In this document: in pieces, positions 42,653 to 51,585 of the stretch
Layout of the letters: every line of letters starts with the position of its first letter
Position numbering within the stretch: position 1 is the first letter of the stretch
Source: JANQGH01 sp039819285
GTDB taxonomy: Bacteria > Pseudomonadota > Alphaproteobacteria > DSM-16000 > Inquilinaceae
NCBI GenBank assembly: GCA_039819285.1
Contig: JBCBSH010000002.1
Coordinates: 1-64,000, forward strand
DNA: 64,000 bases
Reading direction: 5' to 3'
Position numbers and translations under genes: made by a program
Notes under the pieces: model-generated
Database searches by the model: none
What the model was told of the DNA's origin: nothing
Seen by the model: only the letters and a program-made list of their open reading frames with translations

Positions 42653-44167
42653 TCAATTGACGGAAATCCCGCGCACGCGCAGGTGGCCGTCGGGATAGGC
42701 AACGAAGCCCTCGACATTGTCGTTGAACGCCCAGATGAACCGGGTGTGGTAGAGATAGATCACCGTCCGGTCGTTGGTGATGATCTCCGCCACCCGCCGC
42801 AAAACATCGCGCCGCGCCTCGGGGTCGGTGACCCGACGGGATTCCTCCATCGCCGCATCCATGTCCGGGTTGCTGTAAAGGCCGACATTGCGGTCGCCGG
42901 TGGAGTGCAGCGACATGAAGGTGGCGTCGTCCGGATCGATGGCGGTTTGCGGGCCGATCGGCCCCCAGACCTCGAAATCGCCCTGATCGCTGAGGTTCAG
43001 GGTCGAGGCGAACTCGACGACGTTCAGGCTGACATCGAAGCCGGCATCGCTGCCCATGGCCTGGATCATCTCCGCCACGCGCACGGTGTTTGGCCGGTTC
43101 GGCACCAGGATTTCGACCGGCACCGGGTCGGTGTAGCCCGCCTCCGCCAGGATGGCGCGGGCCCGTTCCGGATCGCGCGGTGGAATTGGAATGTCCGAAT
43201 TGTAGATCGGCGAGTTCGGCGAGGCGAACTGGTTGCCGGCCGTGTACTGGCCCTCAAACGCGACATCGACCATGGCCTGGCGGTCAAGCGACAGCTCGAA
43301 AGCCTCACGCACTGCCGGGTCCTGGCCCAGCGGGGTCTCGGCTCTGGGGCCTTTGGCAACGTTCACGATCAGGCTTTGATAGCCAAGACTGTCGATCGCC
43401 TCGATCTCGATGTCCGGGTCGGCCTCGACTTGGGCCACATCCGTCGGCGACAGGCGCGCAATGATGTCCATCTCACCCGATTGCAGGTTCGCCAGCCGGA
43501 TGGTCGGGTCGGGAATGATCGAGAACGTGACCTGCTCGACATGGTACGGGTCCGGGTTCCAATAGCCCGGATAGCGCTCGATCACGATCCGGTCCTGGGC
43601 GACGCGCTCGGCGAACTGATAGGGCCCGGCGCAGACTGGCTGGTTGCCGAAATCCTCGCCCAGCTCCTCAGCCGCCGTCGGCGAGATCATCATGCCCAGC
43701 CGCTCCGACAGTTTGGCCAGCAAGGGCGCGAACGGTGCCGAAAGATCGAACACCACGGTCATGTCGTCGTCTGCGCTGATATCGGTGATGGTGCCGAGAT
43801 CGGCGGTGCGCAAGGTGCCCGGCAGGTCGCGCGAGCGCTCGATGTTGTAGACGACGGCCTGGGCGTTGAACGGCGTGCCGTCCTGGAACGTGACATCCGG
43901 CCGCAGATTGACCGTCAGTTCCAGCCCGTCGTCCGACCAGCTCCAATCCGTCGCCAGCTCGCCGGAGAATTCCATGTTCTCGTCCAGCTCGAACAGACTG
44001 TCGCAAAGGTTGGACAGGACGGTTACGCCGTAGAACGACCGTGTCCGGTCCGGGTCCAGCATGTCCGGATCGTCGGGAATGCCGACGCGCAGATCCTGTG
44101 CCCCGGCCGCGGCGCTGAGCAGGATTGCCCCGGCGGCGACCGCCCCTGTCAAAGTGAAATGCCTCAC
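42653..44167 (-). CDS. Peptide-type ABC transporter substrate-binding protein (family 5)
   Basis: A 504-residue periplasmic protein of the DppA/OppA family. The signal peptide runs to AAAGA (about residue 23), with the mature start QDLRVGIPDDPDMLDPDRT. FDLSAPFAPLLAKLSERLGM and the N-terminal LCDSLFELDENMEFSGELAT blocks are usual for SBP_bac_5. The start is GTG at 44167 with GGAGGGCAGGGA upstream. Family 5 proteins bind peptides, nickel or sugars, so the substrate stays open. Confidence 0.9.
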   Translation of the reverse strand: MRHFTLTGAVAAGAILLSAAAGAQDLRVGIPDDPDMLDPDRTRSFYGVTVLSNLCDSLFELDENMEFSGELATDWSWSDDGLELTVNLRPDVTFQDGTPFNAQAVVYNIERSRDLPGTLRTADLGTITDISADDDMTVVFDLSAPFAPLLAKLSERLGMMISPTAAEELGEDFGNQPVCAGPYQFAERVAQDRIVIERYPGYWNPDPYHVEQVTFSIIPDPTIRLANLQSGEMDIIARLSPTDVAQVEADPDIEIEAIDSLGYQSLIVNVAKGPRAETPLGQDPAVREAFELSLDRQAMVDVAFEGQYTAGNQFASPNSPIYNSDIPIPPRDPERARAILAEAGYTDPVPVEILVPNRPNTVRVAEMIQAMGSDAGFDVSLNVVEFASTLNLSDQGDFEVWGPIGPQTAIDPDDATFMSLHSTGDRNVGLYSNPDMDAAMEESRRVTDPEARRDVLRRVAEIITNDRTVIYLYHTRFIWAFNDNVEGFVAYPDGHLRVRGISVN

Positions 44168-44472
44168 GTCCCTGCCCTCCGGCTGTTCGCGCGGTCGCCC
44201 GTGGCGCCGCGCCTGTTGTTGACTCTCAGAACCCGTTCGACGCCGTTCGCTGGGAACCCGCGTCGGCGATCATTCGTTTGTTCATTCATGGGTTTCCGTT
44301 GCATGGAAGCTCGCCCCCTGCGTCCGGCGAACCGCGATTGAACAGTAGTTGGCGCCGAAATCCGCTGTCAAGGAAACCGCCGAGAGGCGACCGGTTCGCC
44401 TGACCGCGTGAGCGCAAGAATTTGCGTTGGTGTCAAATCGCGCGTCAAATGGGGCCAGGAAACCTGCTCACC
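44168..44472. other. 305-base intergenic stretch with no gene
   Basis: It lies between the divergent binding-protein and hydrolase genes and should hold both promoters. The ribosome site of the binding-protein gene is at its left end. I see a TTGACT at 44219-44224 but no convincing -10 for it, no strong palindrome and no short gene. Confidence 0.5.
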
Positions 44473-45363
44473 ATGGCCTTTGACGACCTGCCTCGGCAAT
44501 CGCCGATCAATCCGCGTGCCGACCGCTATGCGGCCAAGGCCCTGTCGCTGTCTCGCGCCGTTGCGGAGAGCAGCCGCTGCGTCCTGGACATTGCCTATGG
44601 CGCCGATCCATTGCAAAAGCTGGACTTGTATCTGCCGGAAAGCGCGGACGTCCTGTACCCCGTTGTCGTCTTCCTGCACGGCGGCGGTTGGACACATGGC
44701 TTCAAGGAATGGATGGGTTTCATGGCGCCGCCGATCGTGGCTTGGCCGGCGGCGTTTGTCTCGGTCGGGTATCGACTGGCGCCGGATCACCGTTATCCGG
44801 CACAGCTTGAGGATACGCTTTTGGCCATCGCCTGGGTCCAGCGGAACATTGGCGACTATGGCGGTGACCCGAACGCGATCGTCGTGGGCGGCCATTCCGC
44901 GGGCGGCCATCTGGCATCGCTCGCCGCGCTGCGCACCGACCTCCATGGCGGCTACGGTATCCCATCGGAGGCCATCAGAGCCTGCCTTCCGGTCAGCAGC
45001 ACCTTTGACTTTCGGTTCGACACGGTGGCGCCAGGCAGTGGCGAGGAAAGCATCCTGACCCGATTTCTGGCGACGCCGGATCAGGCCCTGGAAGCCAGCC
45101 CGATCGCGTATGCAGTCACAAGCACGGTTCCGTTCTTGATCAGCCATGGCTCCGACGACTTGGAGCGGGTCTCTCGGACGGCTCCACCAATGGTCGCAGC
45201 GCTAAGGCAATCAGGCACGTTGGTTGACTACTTGGTTCTGAACGGATGCGACCATTTCAGCGTTAGCCTGGGCGCCGCGCAACCGGACGACCCTTGGGTG
45301 CTTCGCGCGGCCGGCTGGGTTCGGCGGTTCACCGGTCCGCCGTCGCCGCCAGACCGTCGATGA
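44473..45363 (+). CDS. Alpha/beta hydrolase, HGGGW-type esterase (fold 3)
   Basis: A 296-residue cytoplasmic hydrolase. The oxyanion motif is VVVFLHGGGWTHGFKEW, the nucleophile serine is in VVGGHSAGGHLASLAAL, and the acid and base lie in SHGSDDLERV and LNGCDHFSVSLG. The layout resembles hormone-sensitive-lipase-like esterases and kynurenine formamidases. The ATG at 44473 is preferred over an upstream in-frame TTG at 44422. Its 3' end overlaps the convergent MarR gene by 35 bases. Confidence 0.82.
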   Translation: MAFDDLPRQSPINPRADRYAAKALSLSRAVAESSRCVLDIAYGADPLQKLDLYLPESADVLYPVVVFLHGGGWTHGFKEWMGFMAPPIVAWPAAFVSVGYRLAPDHRYPAQLEDTLLAIAWVQRNIGDYGGDPNAIVVGGHSAGGHLASLAALRTDLHGGYGIPSEAIRACLPVSSTFDFRFDTVAPGSGEESILTRFLATPDQALEASPIAYAVTSTVPFLISHGSDDLERVSRTAPPMVAALRQSGTLVDYLVLNGCDHFSVSLGAAQPDDPWVLRAAGWVRRFTGPPSPPDRR

Positions 45364-45829
45364 GTTTGCCCAACAAGGCGCTCAGCCGTTCTTGCTCCTG
45401 CGGCGACAATGCGCTGACGATGGCCTCTTGATTGGCGACGTGGGCGCCCATCATCTCGTCGATCACCGTCAGGCCCTTTGGCGTCAGGGCGACCATCATG
45501 CCGCGGCGGTCTTCCTCGTTCGGCTTGCGCGCGATCAGGCCGGCCTTTTCCAACCGGTCCAGGCGCGCGGTCATGCCGCCGGACGACACCATGGTCGATC
45601 GATAAAGCTCCGTCGGCGTCAGCGCAAACGGCTTGCCCGCGCGCCGCAGCGTGGCGATGACGTCGAATTCGCCGCGTTTTAGGTCATAGCGCGCGAACAC
45701 CGGCTCCAGGCGATCGCGCGTGATGATCTGGCCGGCCTCGGCCAGCCGGCCCAGCAGGGTCATCGGCACCAGGTTCAGGTCCGGCCTCTCTTTCCTCCAC
45801 TGCGCCGCCGCAAACTCCGCCCGATCCAT
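45329..45829 (-). CDS. MarR family transcriptional regulator
   Basis: A 166-residue regulator. The winged helix includes GEFDVIATLRRAGKPFALTP and MVSSGGMTARLDRLEKAGLI with the wing EEDRRGMMVALTPKG. It is divergent from the EamA transporter gene, and the gap contains a strong palindrome, so it probably represses both genes until it binds a small ligand. Confidence 0.88.
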   Translation of the reverse strand: MDRAEFAAAQWRKERPDLNLVPMTLLGRLAEAGQIITRDRLEPVFARYDLKRGEFDVIATLRRAGKPFALTPTELYRSTMVSSGGMTARLDRLEKAGLIARKPNEEDRRGMMVALTPKGLTVIDEMMGAHVANQEAIVSALSPQEQERLSALLGKLIDGLAATADR

Positions 45830-45841
45830 TGCCGCCTCGAT

Positions 45842-45861
45842 TTATCTTGATATTAAGATAA
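45842..45861. promoter_or_regulatory. MarR operator
   Basis: TTATCTTGATATTAAGATAA is a 20-base palindrome with 18 symmetric positions, 12 bases before the marR start codon and 66 bases before the transporter start. Its size and AT-rich character are typical of MarR sites. A partial repeat of the AAGATA arm follows at about 45870. Confidence 0.7.
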
Positions 45862-45927
45862 TTGATGCCAAGATAGTTGTGTAGTCGACCCATCGGGTGC
45901 AAGAAAGTCAAGCTGGAAGGCCCGCTC

Positions 45928-46905
45928 ATGTCTACATCCTCACCAGCGCGTGCCACGCGGTCATCGCCGGTCGCCATCGCCTGCTTGCTGTTGGTTGGCG
46001 GCTTGCTCGGCCTTTCCCTCAACATCGCCAAGCTGGCAGCGGCCGAGGGCGCGTCCCCGGTGGCCTTGCTGTTCTGGGCGTCCTTGGGATCTGGCGTCGT
46101 GCTGCAGGTCGTTGCGTTTGCAAAGGGGCAGGCGCCCAGATTGCGGTGGCAGACGTTTGAGTATGGCGCCGTCTCTGGCTTTCTATTCGCCGCGCCCAAC
46201 ATCGTCGCCTTGCTGGCCATACACCACATCGGCGCCGGGATCGTCTCGCTCACGTTCGCGTTCCCGATCCTGTTTACCTACGTGCTGGCCCTTCTGCTCA
46301 GGTTGGAGGGTTTCGTCGGCACGCGCGCCCTTGGTGTGGCGTTCGGCCTTTGCGGCGCTGTCCTGCTGGCCTTGCCCAAGGTGAACGCCAGCGACGCCGC
46401 ATTTCTGTGGTTTTGCTTCGCCATGGCGTCGCCAGTGATCATCGCGCTCGGTAACATCTACCGCACGGTGCGCTGGCCGGTGGGCGAGACGTCGCTGTCT
46501 TTGGCGCCGTTGATGCTGATCGGCGGTGCCATTGCAACGCTGCTGATCATGCTGGTCGTGGGCGAGGGGCGGAGCCTGATCACATTTCCGACTGAGACCG
46601 CGCTGGTCCTGCTGGTCGCGCAAACCGTCGTCTTCACCGTCATGTACGCGTGCTACTTCCTGCTGCAATGGCTGGCGGGCCCGGTCTATCTCAGCCAGAT
46701 CGGCTCTGTTGCCGCTGTGGTCGGGGGTGCGATCGCGATCGGGCTGTTGGCTGAACCCTTGCCACAGAACATGCTGCTTGCCGCCGCGTTTATCAGCGCC
46801 GGTGTCGTGCTTGTGAGCCGCGTTGCCCGTGCGAAGGCTAAGGCGGGCTCAAACCGGCGAGGCGGGCGCGGCGATGCTGTCGCGCATGAGGATCTCGCTG
46901 GTTAA
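45928..46905 (+). CDS. EamA/DMT family transporter
   Basis: A 325-residue inner-membrane protein with ten hydrophobic segments in two similar halves, the mark of the drug/metabolite transporter superfamily. Segments include VAIACLLLVGGLLGLSLNIA and, near the end, GGAIAIGLLAEPLPQNMLLA. It probably exports a metabolite or toxic compound sensed by the divergent MarR protein. The ATG at 45928 follows CTGGAAGG. Its 3' end overlaps the convergent LacI gene by 57 bases. Confidence 0.85.
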   Translation: MSTSSPARATRSSPVAIACLLLVGGLLGLSLNIAKLAAAEGASPVALLFWASLGSGVVLQVVAFAKGQAPRLRWQTFEYGAVSGFLFAAPNIVALLAIHHIGAGIVSLTFAFPILFTYVLALLLRLEGFVGTRALGVAFGLCGAVLLALPKVNASDAAFLWFCFAMASPVIIALGNIYRTVRWPVGETSLSLAPLMLIGGAIATLLIMLVVGEGRSLITFPTETALVLLVAQTVVFTVMYACYFLLQWLAGPVYLSQIGSVAAVVGGAIAIGLLAEPLPQNMLLAAAFISAGVVLVSRVARAKAKAGSNRRGGRGDAVAHEDLAG

Positions 46906-47892
46906 CGTCACGTGGCGCGGCGGCGCTTCGCTTGGGCCTTCAAGGCGCCGCGCCAGCATGGCCCCCAGCGTCCGCCCGATCTCCCGCATGTCGCGCTCGA
47001 TGATCGTGACAGCCGGATCGAGAAGGTCTGACAGCAGCCGGTCATCGGCGCCGACCAGCGACAGATCGTCGGGAATGGACAATCCCAGCGTACGTACGGC
47101 ACGTACGGCGCCGTAGAGGATCTCATTCCCGCCAGCCAGTATGGCCGTCGGGCGCGGCGTCAGGGCCAGCAGTTCCAGCGCCTGCTGATAGCCGTACTCC
47201 GTGGTCTGCATGTCGCAGCGGATGAGGTTATCGTCAGGTCCAAGACCGGCCGCGCCCATCGCCTCACGATAGCCGCGCACCCGCTCGCGGCCCGGCCTAA
47301 TCGCTGTCGGCGCGGTGATCAAGCCAATCCGGCGGTGGCCCAGCTCGATCAAGTGGCTGGTGATCCGCCGCATCGCGCGTGCATGTTCGCTGAACACCAC
47401 GTCCGCCTCCAGGTCCAGGTCGCGATCCCACAGCGCCATCGGGATCTTGACCTGGGAGAGCGCCCGGCGCACCCGTTCGTTGCCCTCGTCGCTGACGGAG
47501 ACGATCAGGCCATCCATGCGGCCCTGCGCCGCCATGGCAATGAAATCGATTTCACGCCGCTCTGACCTATCGGAGGAAAAGATGAACAGACCATAGCCGA
47601 TCTCGGCCAGGACTGACTCCGCTGCCTTGGCGACTTGAGAGAAGACGGGGTTGGTCAGGTCGGGGATCAGAAAGCCGGCGATGCGCGACCGGTTGGTGCG
47701 CATGTTCTGGGCCGCGGCGTGCGGCTGATACCCCAGCGCCGCCATGGCCTCGTCCACGCGCTGCCTGGTGATCGCGGCAACCCGTGTGGAGCCTGAAACC
47801 ACGCGCGATACGGTGCCGGTCGACACGCCGGCGCGCGCGGCGACATCCCGGATCGTCGGGCGCCTCAACGACCGTACGTTTGGATCAGCCAA
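46849..47892 (-). CDS. LacI family transcriptional regulator (deoxysugar operon)
   Basis: A 347-residue repressor. The HTH is TIRDVAARAGVSTGTVSRVV, followed by the hinge region (MAALGYQPHAAAQNMR) and an effector core. It is divergent from the dehydrogenase-lactonase-transporter operon starting at 48117. A LacI-type operator overlaps the promoter of that operon, so it is the likely repressor, released by the sugar or an early intermediate. Confidence 0.9.
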   Translation of the reverse strand: MADPNVRSLRRPTIRDVAARAGVSTGTVSRVVSGSTRVAAITRQRVDEAMAALGYQPHAAAQNMRTNRSRIAGFLIPDLTNPVFSQVAKAAESVLAEIGYGLFIFSSDRSERREIDFIAMAAQGRMDGLIVSVSDEGNERVRRALSQVKIPMALWDRDLDLEADVVFSEHARAMRRITSHLIELGHRRIGLITAPTAIRPGRERVRGYREAMGAAGLGPDDNLIRCDMQTTEYGYQQALELLALTPRPTAILAGGNEILYGAVRAVRTLGLSIPDDLSLVGADDRLLSDLLDPAVTIIERDMREIGRTLGAMLARRLEGPSEAPPRHVTLTSEILMRDSIAAPASPV

Positions 47893-48010
47893 GGCGATAC
47901 ACCGGATCGGTCAACAGTTGTCGAAACCTCCCCAATTTCGGGCCCGCGCAAGTTCGCCTTGCTTGATCGAGCGACCTGGTTGCAAAACCGGCGTCGACGT
48001 GCCCAATGCT

Positions 48011-48026
48011 GTGTTGACGTTAACAC
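48011..48026. promoter_or_regulatory. LacI-type operator of the deoxysugar operon
   Basis: GTGTTGACGTTAACAC is symmetric at 14 of 16 positions with a central CG. It lies in the gap between the divergent LacI gene and its operon and covers the -35 hexamer of the rightward promoter, a position that would block RNA polymerase. Confidence 0.7.
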
Positions 48027-48043
48027 AAATGTGACATTATGAT
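48014..48043 (+). promoter_or_regulatory. Sigma-70-type promoter of the deoxysugar operon
   Basis: TTGACG at 48014-48019 and TATGAT at 48038-48043 each match the consensus at five of six positions and are 18 bases apart. The start of the first gene lies 74 bases downstream. The operator overlaps the -35 element. Confidence 0.6.
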
Positions 48044-48116
48044 ACACAAAACCGCGCAAACGGGGCTGTTTAGCGTGGCAGCCTAGGGAAGACGGCGTGG
48101 CTGGGGAGGATGGATC

Positions 48117-49169
48117 GTGGCGAAAAAGGCGCGGATTGCCGTGCTCGGCGCTGGCTGGTGGGCGACGGAGTATCACATTCCGGATCTGGCCTCGCGCGAG
48201 GATGTGGAACTGACAGGCGTCTGCCGCTTGGGCGCTGACGAGCTGACAATGGTCAAGGACCGGTTTGGCTTTGACTATGCGTCGGAGGATTTCCGCGAGG
48301 TTCTGAACAATTGCGAGGCGGATGGCGTGGTCGTCGCCTCGCCCCATGTCGCGCATTTCGAAAACGCGTCGGCGGCCCTGCGCAGGGGTGCGCATGTGCT
48401 GGTCGAAAAGCCGATGACGACGACCGCCGACCAGGCGCGCGAACTGACCGCGATCGCCGCCGAGGCCGGGCGCCAGATCATGATCCCGCACGGGTTCAAC
48501 TTCACCCATTACATGCCAGCCGCTGCCGACTGGATCGCGAACGGCAAGATCGGCGACGTACGGCACGTCTGCTGCCAGATGGGCTCGGCCCTGCTCGACC
48601 TGTTCGGCGGTGAGCCGATGCTGGAGACCGTCGACCACACTTTCCGGCCGCCGCCGTCGACCTGGGCCGATCCGGCCCGTGCCGGCGGCTATGGCTGGGG
48701 CCAGCTGTCCCACCTGCTGGGCGCGCTGTTCCGGCTGGTGCCGTCGGATCCTGAGCAGGTCTTCGCCATGACCAACCTGTCGCAGACCGGCGTCGACTAT
48801 TACGACGCGGCCACGGTGCGATTGGCCAACGGCACCACCTGCGCGATCTCGGGCGCCGCCGGCCCGCCCAAGCACATCGGCGCGCATATCGATATCCGGG
48901 TCTATGGCACCGACGGCATTATCTTTTTGGATATTGAGCGCGAGCGGCTTGAGCTGCGCCGCCACGACGAGCAGGACGAGATCTTTCCGTTCGAACCCGG
49001 GGAGGGGGTCGCCGCCTATTCCACGTCCGAACCGCTCAACCGGTTCGTCGATCTGTGCCTGGGTCGTGAGATCGTCAATGACGGAGACGGCACCGTGGGC
49101 AGGCGCTCCGTCGAGGTTTTGGACGCGATGTACCGGTCCGCGGCCAGCGGGGTCGTTGAGCGTTGCTGA
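48117..49169 (+). CDS. Gfo/Idh/MocA family oxidoreductase (sugar dehydrogenase candidate)
   Basis: A 350-residue NAD(P)-dependent oxidoreductase. The Rossmann motif is IAVLGAGWWATEYH and the catalytic lysine motif EKP is in HVLVEKPMTTTADQ. The start is GTG with GGGGAGGA upstream. As the first gene of an operon with a lactonase and an aldonate dehydratase, it may carry out the first step, oxidation of the sugar to its lactone, or it may process a derivative. Members of this family do both, so the step is inferred. Confidence 0.82.
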   Translation: MAKKARIAVLGAGWWATEYHIPDLASREDVELTGVCRLGADELTMVKDRFGFDYASEDFREVLNNCEADGVVVASPHVAHFENASAALRRGAHVLVEKPMTTTADQARELTAIAAEAGRQIMIPHGFNFTHYMPAAADWIANGKIGDVRHVCCQMGSALLDLFGGEPMLETVDHTFRPPPSTWADPARAGGYGWGQLSHLLGALFRLVPSDPEQVFAMTNLSQTGVDYYDAATVRLANGTTCAISGAAGPPKHIGAHIDIRVYGTDGIIFLDIERERLELRRHDEQDEIFPFEPGEGVAAYSTSEPLNRFVDLCLGREIVNDGDGTVGRRSVEVLDAMYRSAASGVVERC

Positions 49170-49207
49170 GGCGGTCCGGGCCGCGCTTCCTTTCGTCGGA
49201 GGGCTAG

Positions 49208-50065
49208 ATGCCGAACTTTCCCATCGTCGACACCCATCTTCACATCTGGGACCCGTCGAAGATCCGCTATTCCTGGCTGGATGGCATCGACGTTCTGAAC
49301 CGGCCGTATCTGCTGTCGGACTACAACGCGCACACGCAAGGCGTCGATATCGAGGCCATGGTCTTCGTGCAGTGCGAGGCCGACCCGCCGGGCTACGAGC
49401 AGGAAGCGGCCTGGGTCGCGCAAAACGCCGACACCGATCCACGCCTGAAAGGCATGGTCGCCTGGGCGCCGTTGGAGAAGGGCGCTGCGGTTGCCGCGGA
49501 TCTCGAGCGGCTGAAGCAGCACAAGATACTGCGCGGCATCCGCAGGATCATTCAGTTCGAGCCGGATCTGGACTTCTGTCTCAGTCCCGACTTCATCGAA
49601 GGCGTCCGCTCGCTTCGGCAATTCGATCTCAGCTTCGACATCTGCATCGACCATCGGCACATGGCGAACGTCATCGCGTTTGCCGGCAAGGTCGACACCG
49701 TGCCGATGATCCTGGACCATATCGGCAAGCCGGCGATCAAGGATGGCGCGCTGGAGCCCTGGCGCAGCCAGATGTTTGAACTTGCGCAGATGGACCATGT
49801 GATCTGCAAGCTGTCAGGCGTCGCGACCGAGGCCGATCATGGGGATTGGACCGTCGAGCAGTTGCGCCCCTTCGTCGATGCGGCGCTTGAGGCATTCGGG
49901 TTCGACCGGGTCGCGTTCGGCGGCGATTGGCCGGTCGCCGTTCAAGCCATCGCCTATCCGCGCTGGGTCGAGATCGTCGACGAGGTGCTCAAGGGCGAAA
50001 GCGAGCAGAACCAGCGCAAAGTCTGGCGAGACAACGCCAACCGCTTCTATCGGCTGGGTCTCTAG
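49208..50065 (+). CDS. Amidohydrolase-fold sugar lactonase (COG3618, L-rhamnono/L-fuconolactonase-like)
   Basis: A 285-residue metal-dependent TIM-barrel hydrolase. The strand-1 motif VDTHLHIWDP, the middle MILDHIGKP and the C-terminal AFGGDWPV with the usual aspartate are all present. COG3618 members open 1,4- or 1,5-lactones of L-rhamnonate, L-fuconate and similar acids. Its position before an L-rhamnonate-dehydratase gene supports the rhamnonolactone reaction. A GTCGGAGGG ribosome site precedes the ATG. Confidence 0.82.
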   Translation: MPNFPIVDTHLHIWDPSKIRYSWLDGIDVLNRPYLLSDYNAHTQGVDIEAMVFVQCEADPPGYEQEAAWVAQNADTDPRLKGMVAWAPLEKGAAVAADLERLKQHKILRGIRRIIQFEPDLDFCLSPDFIEGVRSLRQFDLSFDICIDHRHMANVIAFAGKVDTVPMILDHIGKPAIKDGALEPWRSQMFELAQMDHVICKLSGVATEADHGDWTVEQLRPFVDAALEAFGFDRVAFGGDWPVAVQAIAYPRWVEIVDEVLKGESEQNQRKVWRDNANRFYRLGL

Positions 50066-50079
50066 GCACCCCCGCCGCG

Positions 50080-51585
50080 ATGACCGAGACCGACGGGCCC
50101 CTGGTCGAGACGCGCGGCATCGCCAAGTCGTTCAGCGGCGTTGAGGTTTTGCACGGGATCGATCTCGATCTGCGGGCCGGCGAGGTCCATGCCCTGTTGG
50201 GCGAAAACGGTGCCGGCAAGTCGACCTACGCCAAGATCCTGGCCGGGGTCCATCGACCGACGCGGGGCGAGATCAAGCTGGCGAGTCGACCGGTCACAAT
50301 CGGCTCGCCCTTGGAGGGCCAGCGTCTCGGCATCACGCTGATCCACCAGGAACCTCTGTCGTTTCCCCACCTCACCGTCGCGGAAAACCTGTTTGTCGGC
50401 GGTGAGGAGACCGGCGTTCTGGGCCGCGTGCACTGGCGGCGCATGGCGTCGGAGGCGGAGCGGTTGATCGGCGCGCTGGGCGTCACCATCGATCCGCAGG
50501 CGGTCATGGCCGGCCTGTCGATCGCCGACCAGCAGATGGTCGAAATCGCCCGTGCGCTGGCGTCGGACACGCGGCTGATCATAATGGACGAACCGACCGC
50601 GCCGCTGACGCCGCGCGAGGTGGCGACGCTGTTCGACATCGTGCGCCGTTTGAAGGAAGAGGGCCGGGCCATCGTCTTCATCAGTCACCGGCTGGAGGAG
50701 GTGCGCGCGCTTTGCGACCGGGTGACCGTGTTTCGCGATGGCGCCCTGATCTCGACCGCGCCGGTGGCCGACCTCACCGACGACGACATTATCCGCCTGA
50801 TGATCGGCAGGCCATTGCAGGAATACCTGCACAAGGAGGTCGCGTCCCTGGGCGACGAGGCGCTGTCCGTCAACGGCCTGACCCGTGGCGGTGCGTTCAC
50901 CGACATCTCCTTCAGTCTGCGCAAGGGCGAGGTGCTGGGGGTTGCCGGCCTTGTTGGTGCGGGGCGGACGGATGTGGCCCGCGCCATCTTCGGCATCGCA
51001 CCGGCGGAGTCCGGTGAAATCCGCATCCACGGCAAGCCGACCACGATCGCCGAGCCGGACGATGCCATCGCCCACCGCATCGCCTATGTGCCCGAGGATC
51101 GGGCGATCGCCGGCATCTTTCGCACCTTGTCGGTTGACCAGAACATCACGGCGGCGGCACCGGGTGCGATCGCAGCCGGCCCGTTCATCAGCCCACGGCG
51201 CGAGCGCGAAATTGCGGCTGACGCCATCGACCGGTTGAGCATTCGCCTTGCCTCCGTTCATCAGCCCATCGGCGAGCTTTCCGGCGGCAACCAGCAGAAG
51301 GCCATCCTCGCCCGCTGGCTGCAGACCGACCCGGAAATCCTGATCCTGGACGAGCCGACGCGCGGCATCGATGTCGGCGTGAAGGCGGAGTTCTATGACC
51401 GCATCAATCAACTGGCGGCCGAGGGAAGGGCCGTGCTGCTGATCTCGTCGGATCTGCCGGAACTCTTGACCTTGGCGGACCGCATCCTGGTCATGTCCGA
51501 GGGGCGGCTGACCGGCGAGTTCAGCCGGGCGGAGGCCGATCAGGAGAAGATCATGCAGGCCGCCGTGCCCAGGAGTGCGGCATGA
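50080..51585 (+). CDS. Sugar ABC transporter ATP-binding protein, RbsA/RhaT-like (tandem ABC)
   Basis: A 501-residue ATPase with two ABC domains. Walker A of the first is GENGAGKS, its signature region is AGLSIADQQMVEIARALA, and Walker B is LIIMDEP. The second half has GLVGAGRTDVARAIFG in place of a strict P-loop and an intact ELSGGNQQKAILARWL. This split is normal for CUT2 importers. The ATG at 50080 lies 14 bases after the lactonase stop. Its end overlaps the first permease gene by 4 bases. Confidence 0.9.
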   Translation: MTETDGPLVETRGIAKSFSGVEVLHGIDLDLRAGEVHALLGENGAGKSTYAKILAGVHRPTRGEIKLASRPVTIGSPLEGQRLGITLIHQEPLSFPHLTVAENLFVGGEETGVLGRVHWRRMASEAERLIGALGVTIDPQAVMAGLSIADQQMVEIARALASDTRLIIMDEPTAPLTPREVATLFDIVRRLKEEGRAIVFISHRLEEVRALCDRVTVFRDGALISTAPVADLTDDDIIRLMIGRPLQEYLHKEVASLGDEALSVNGLTRGGAFTDISFSLRKGEVLGVAGLVGAGRTDVARAIFGIAPAESGEIRIHGKPTTIAEPDDAIAHRIAYVPEDRAIAGIFRTLSVDQNITAAAPGAIAAGPFISPRREREIAADAIDRLSIRLASVHQPIGELSGGNQQKAILARWLQTDPEILILDEPTRGIDVGVKAEFYDRINQLAAEGRAVLLISSDLPELLTLADRILVMSEGRLTGEFSRAEADQEKIMQAAVPRSAA

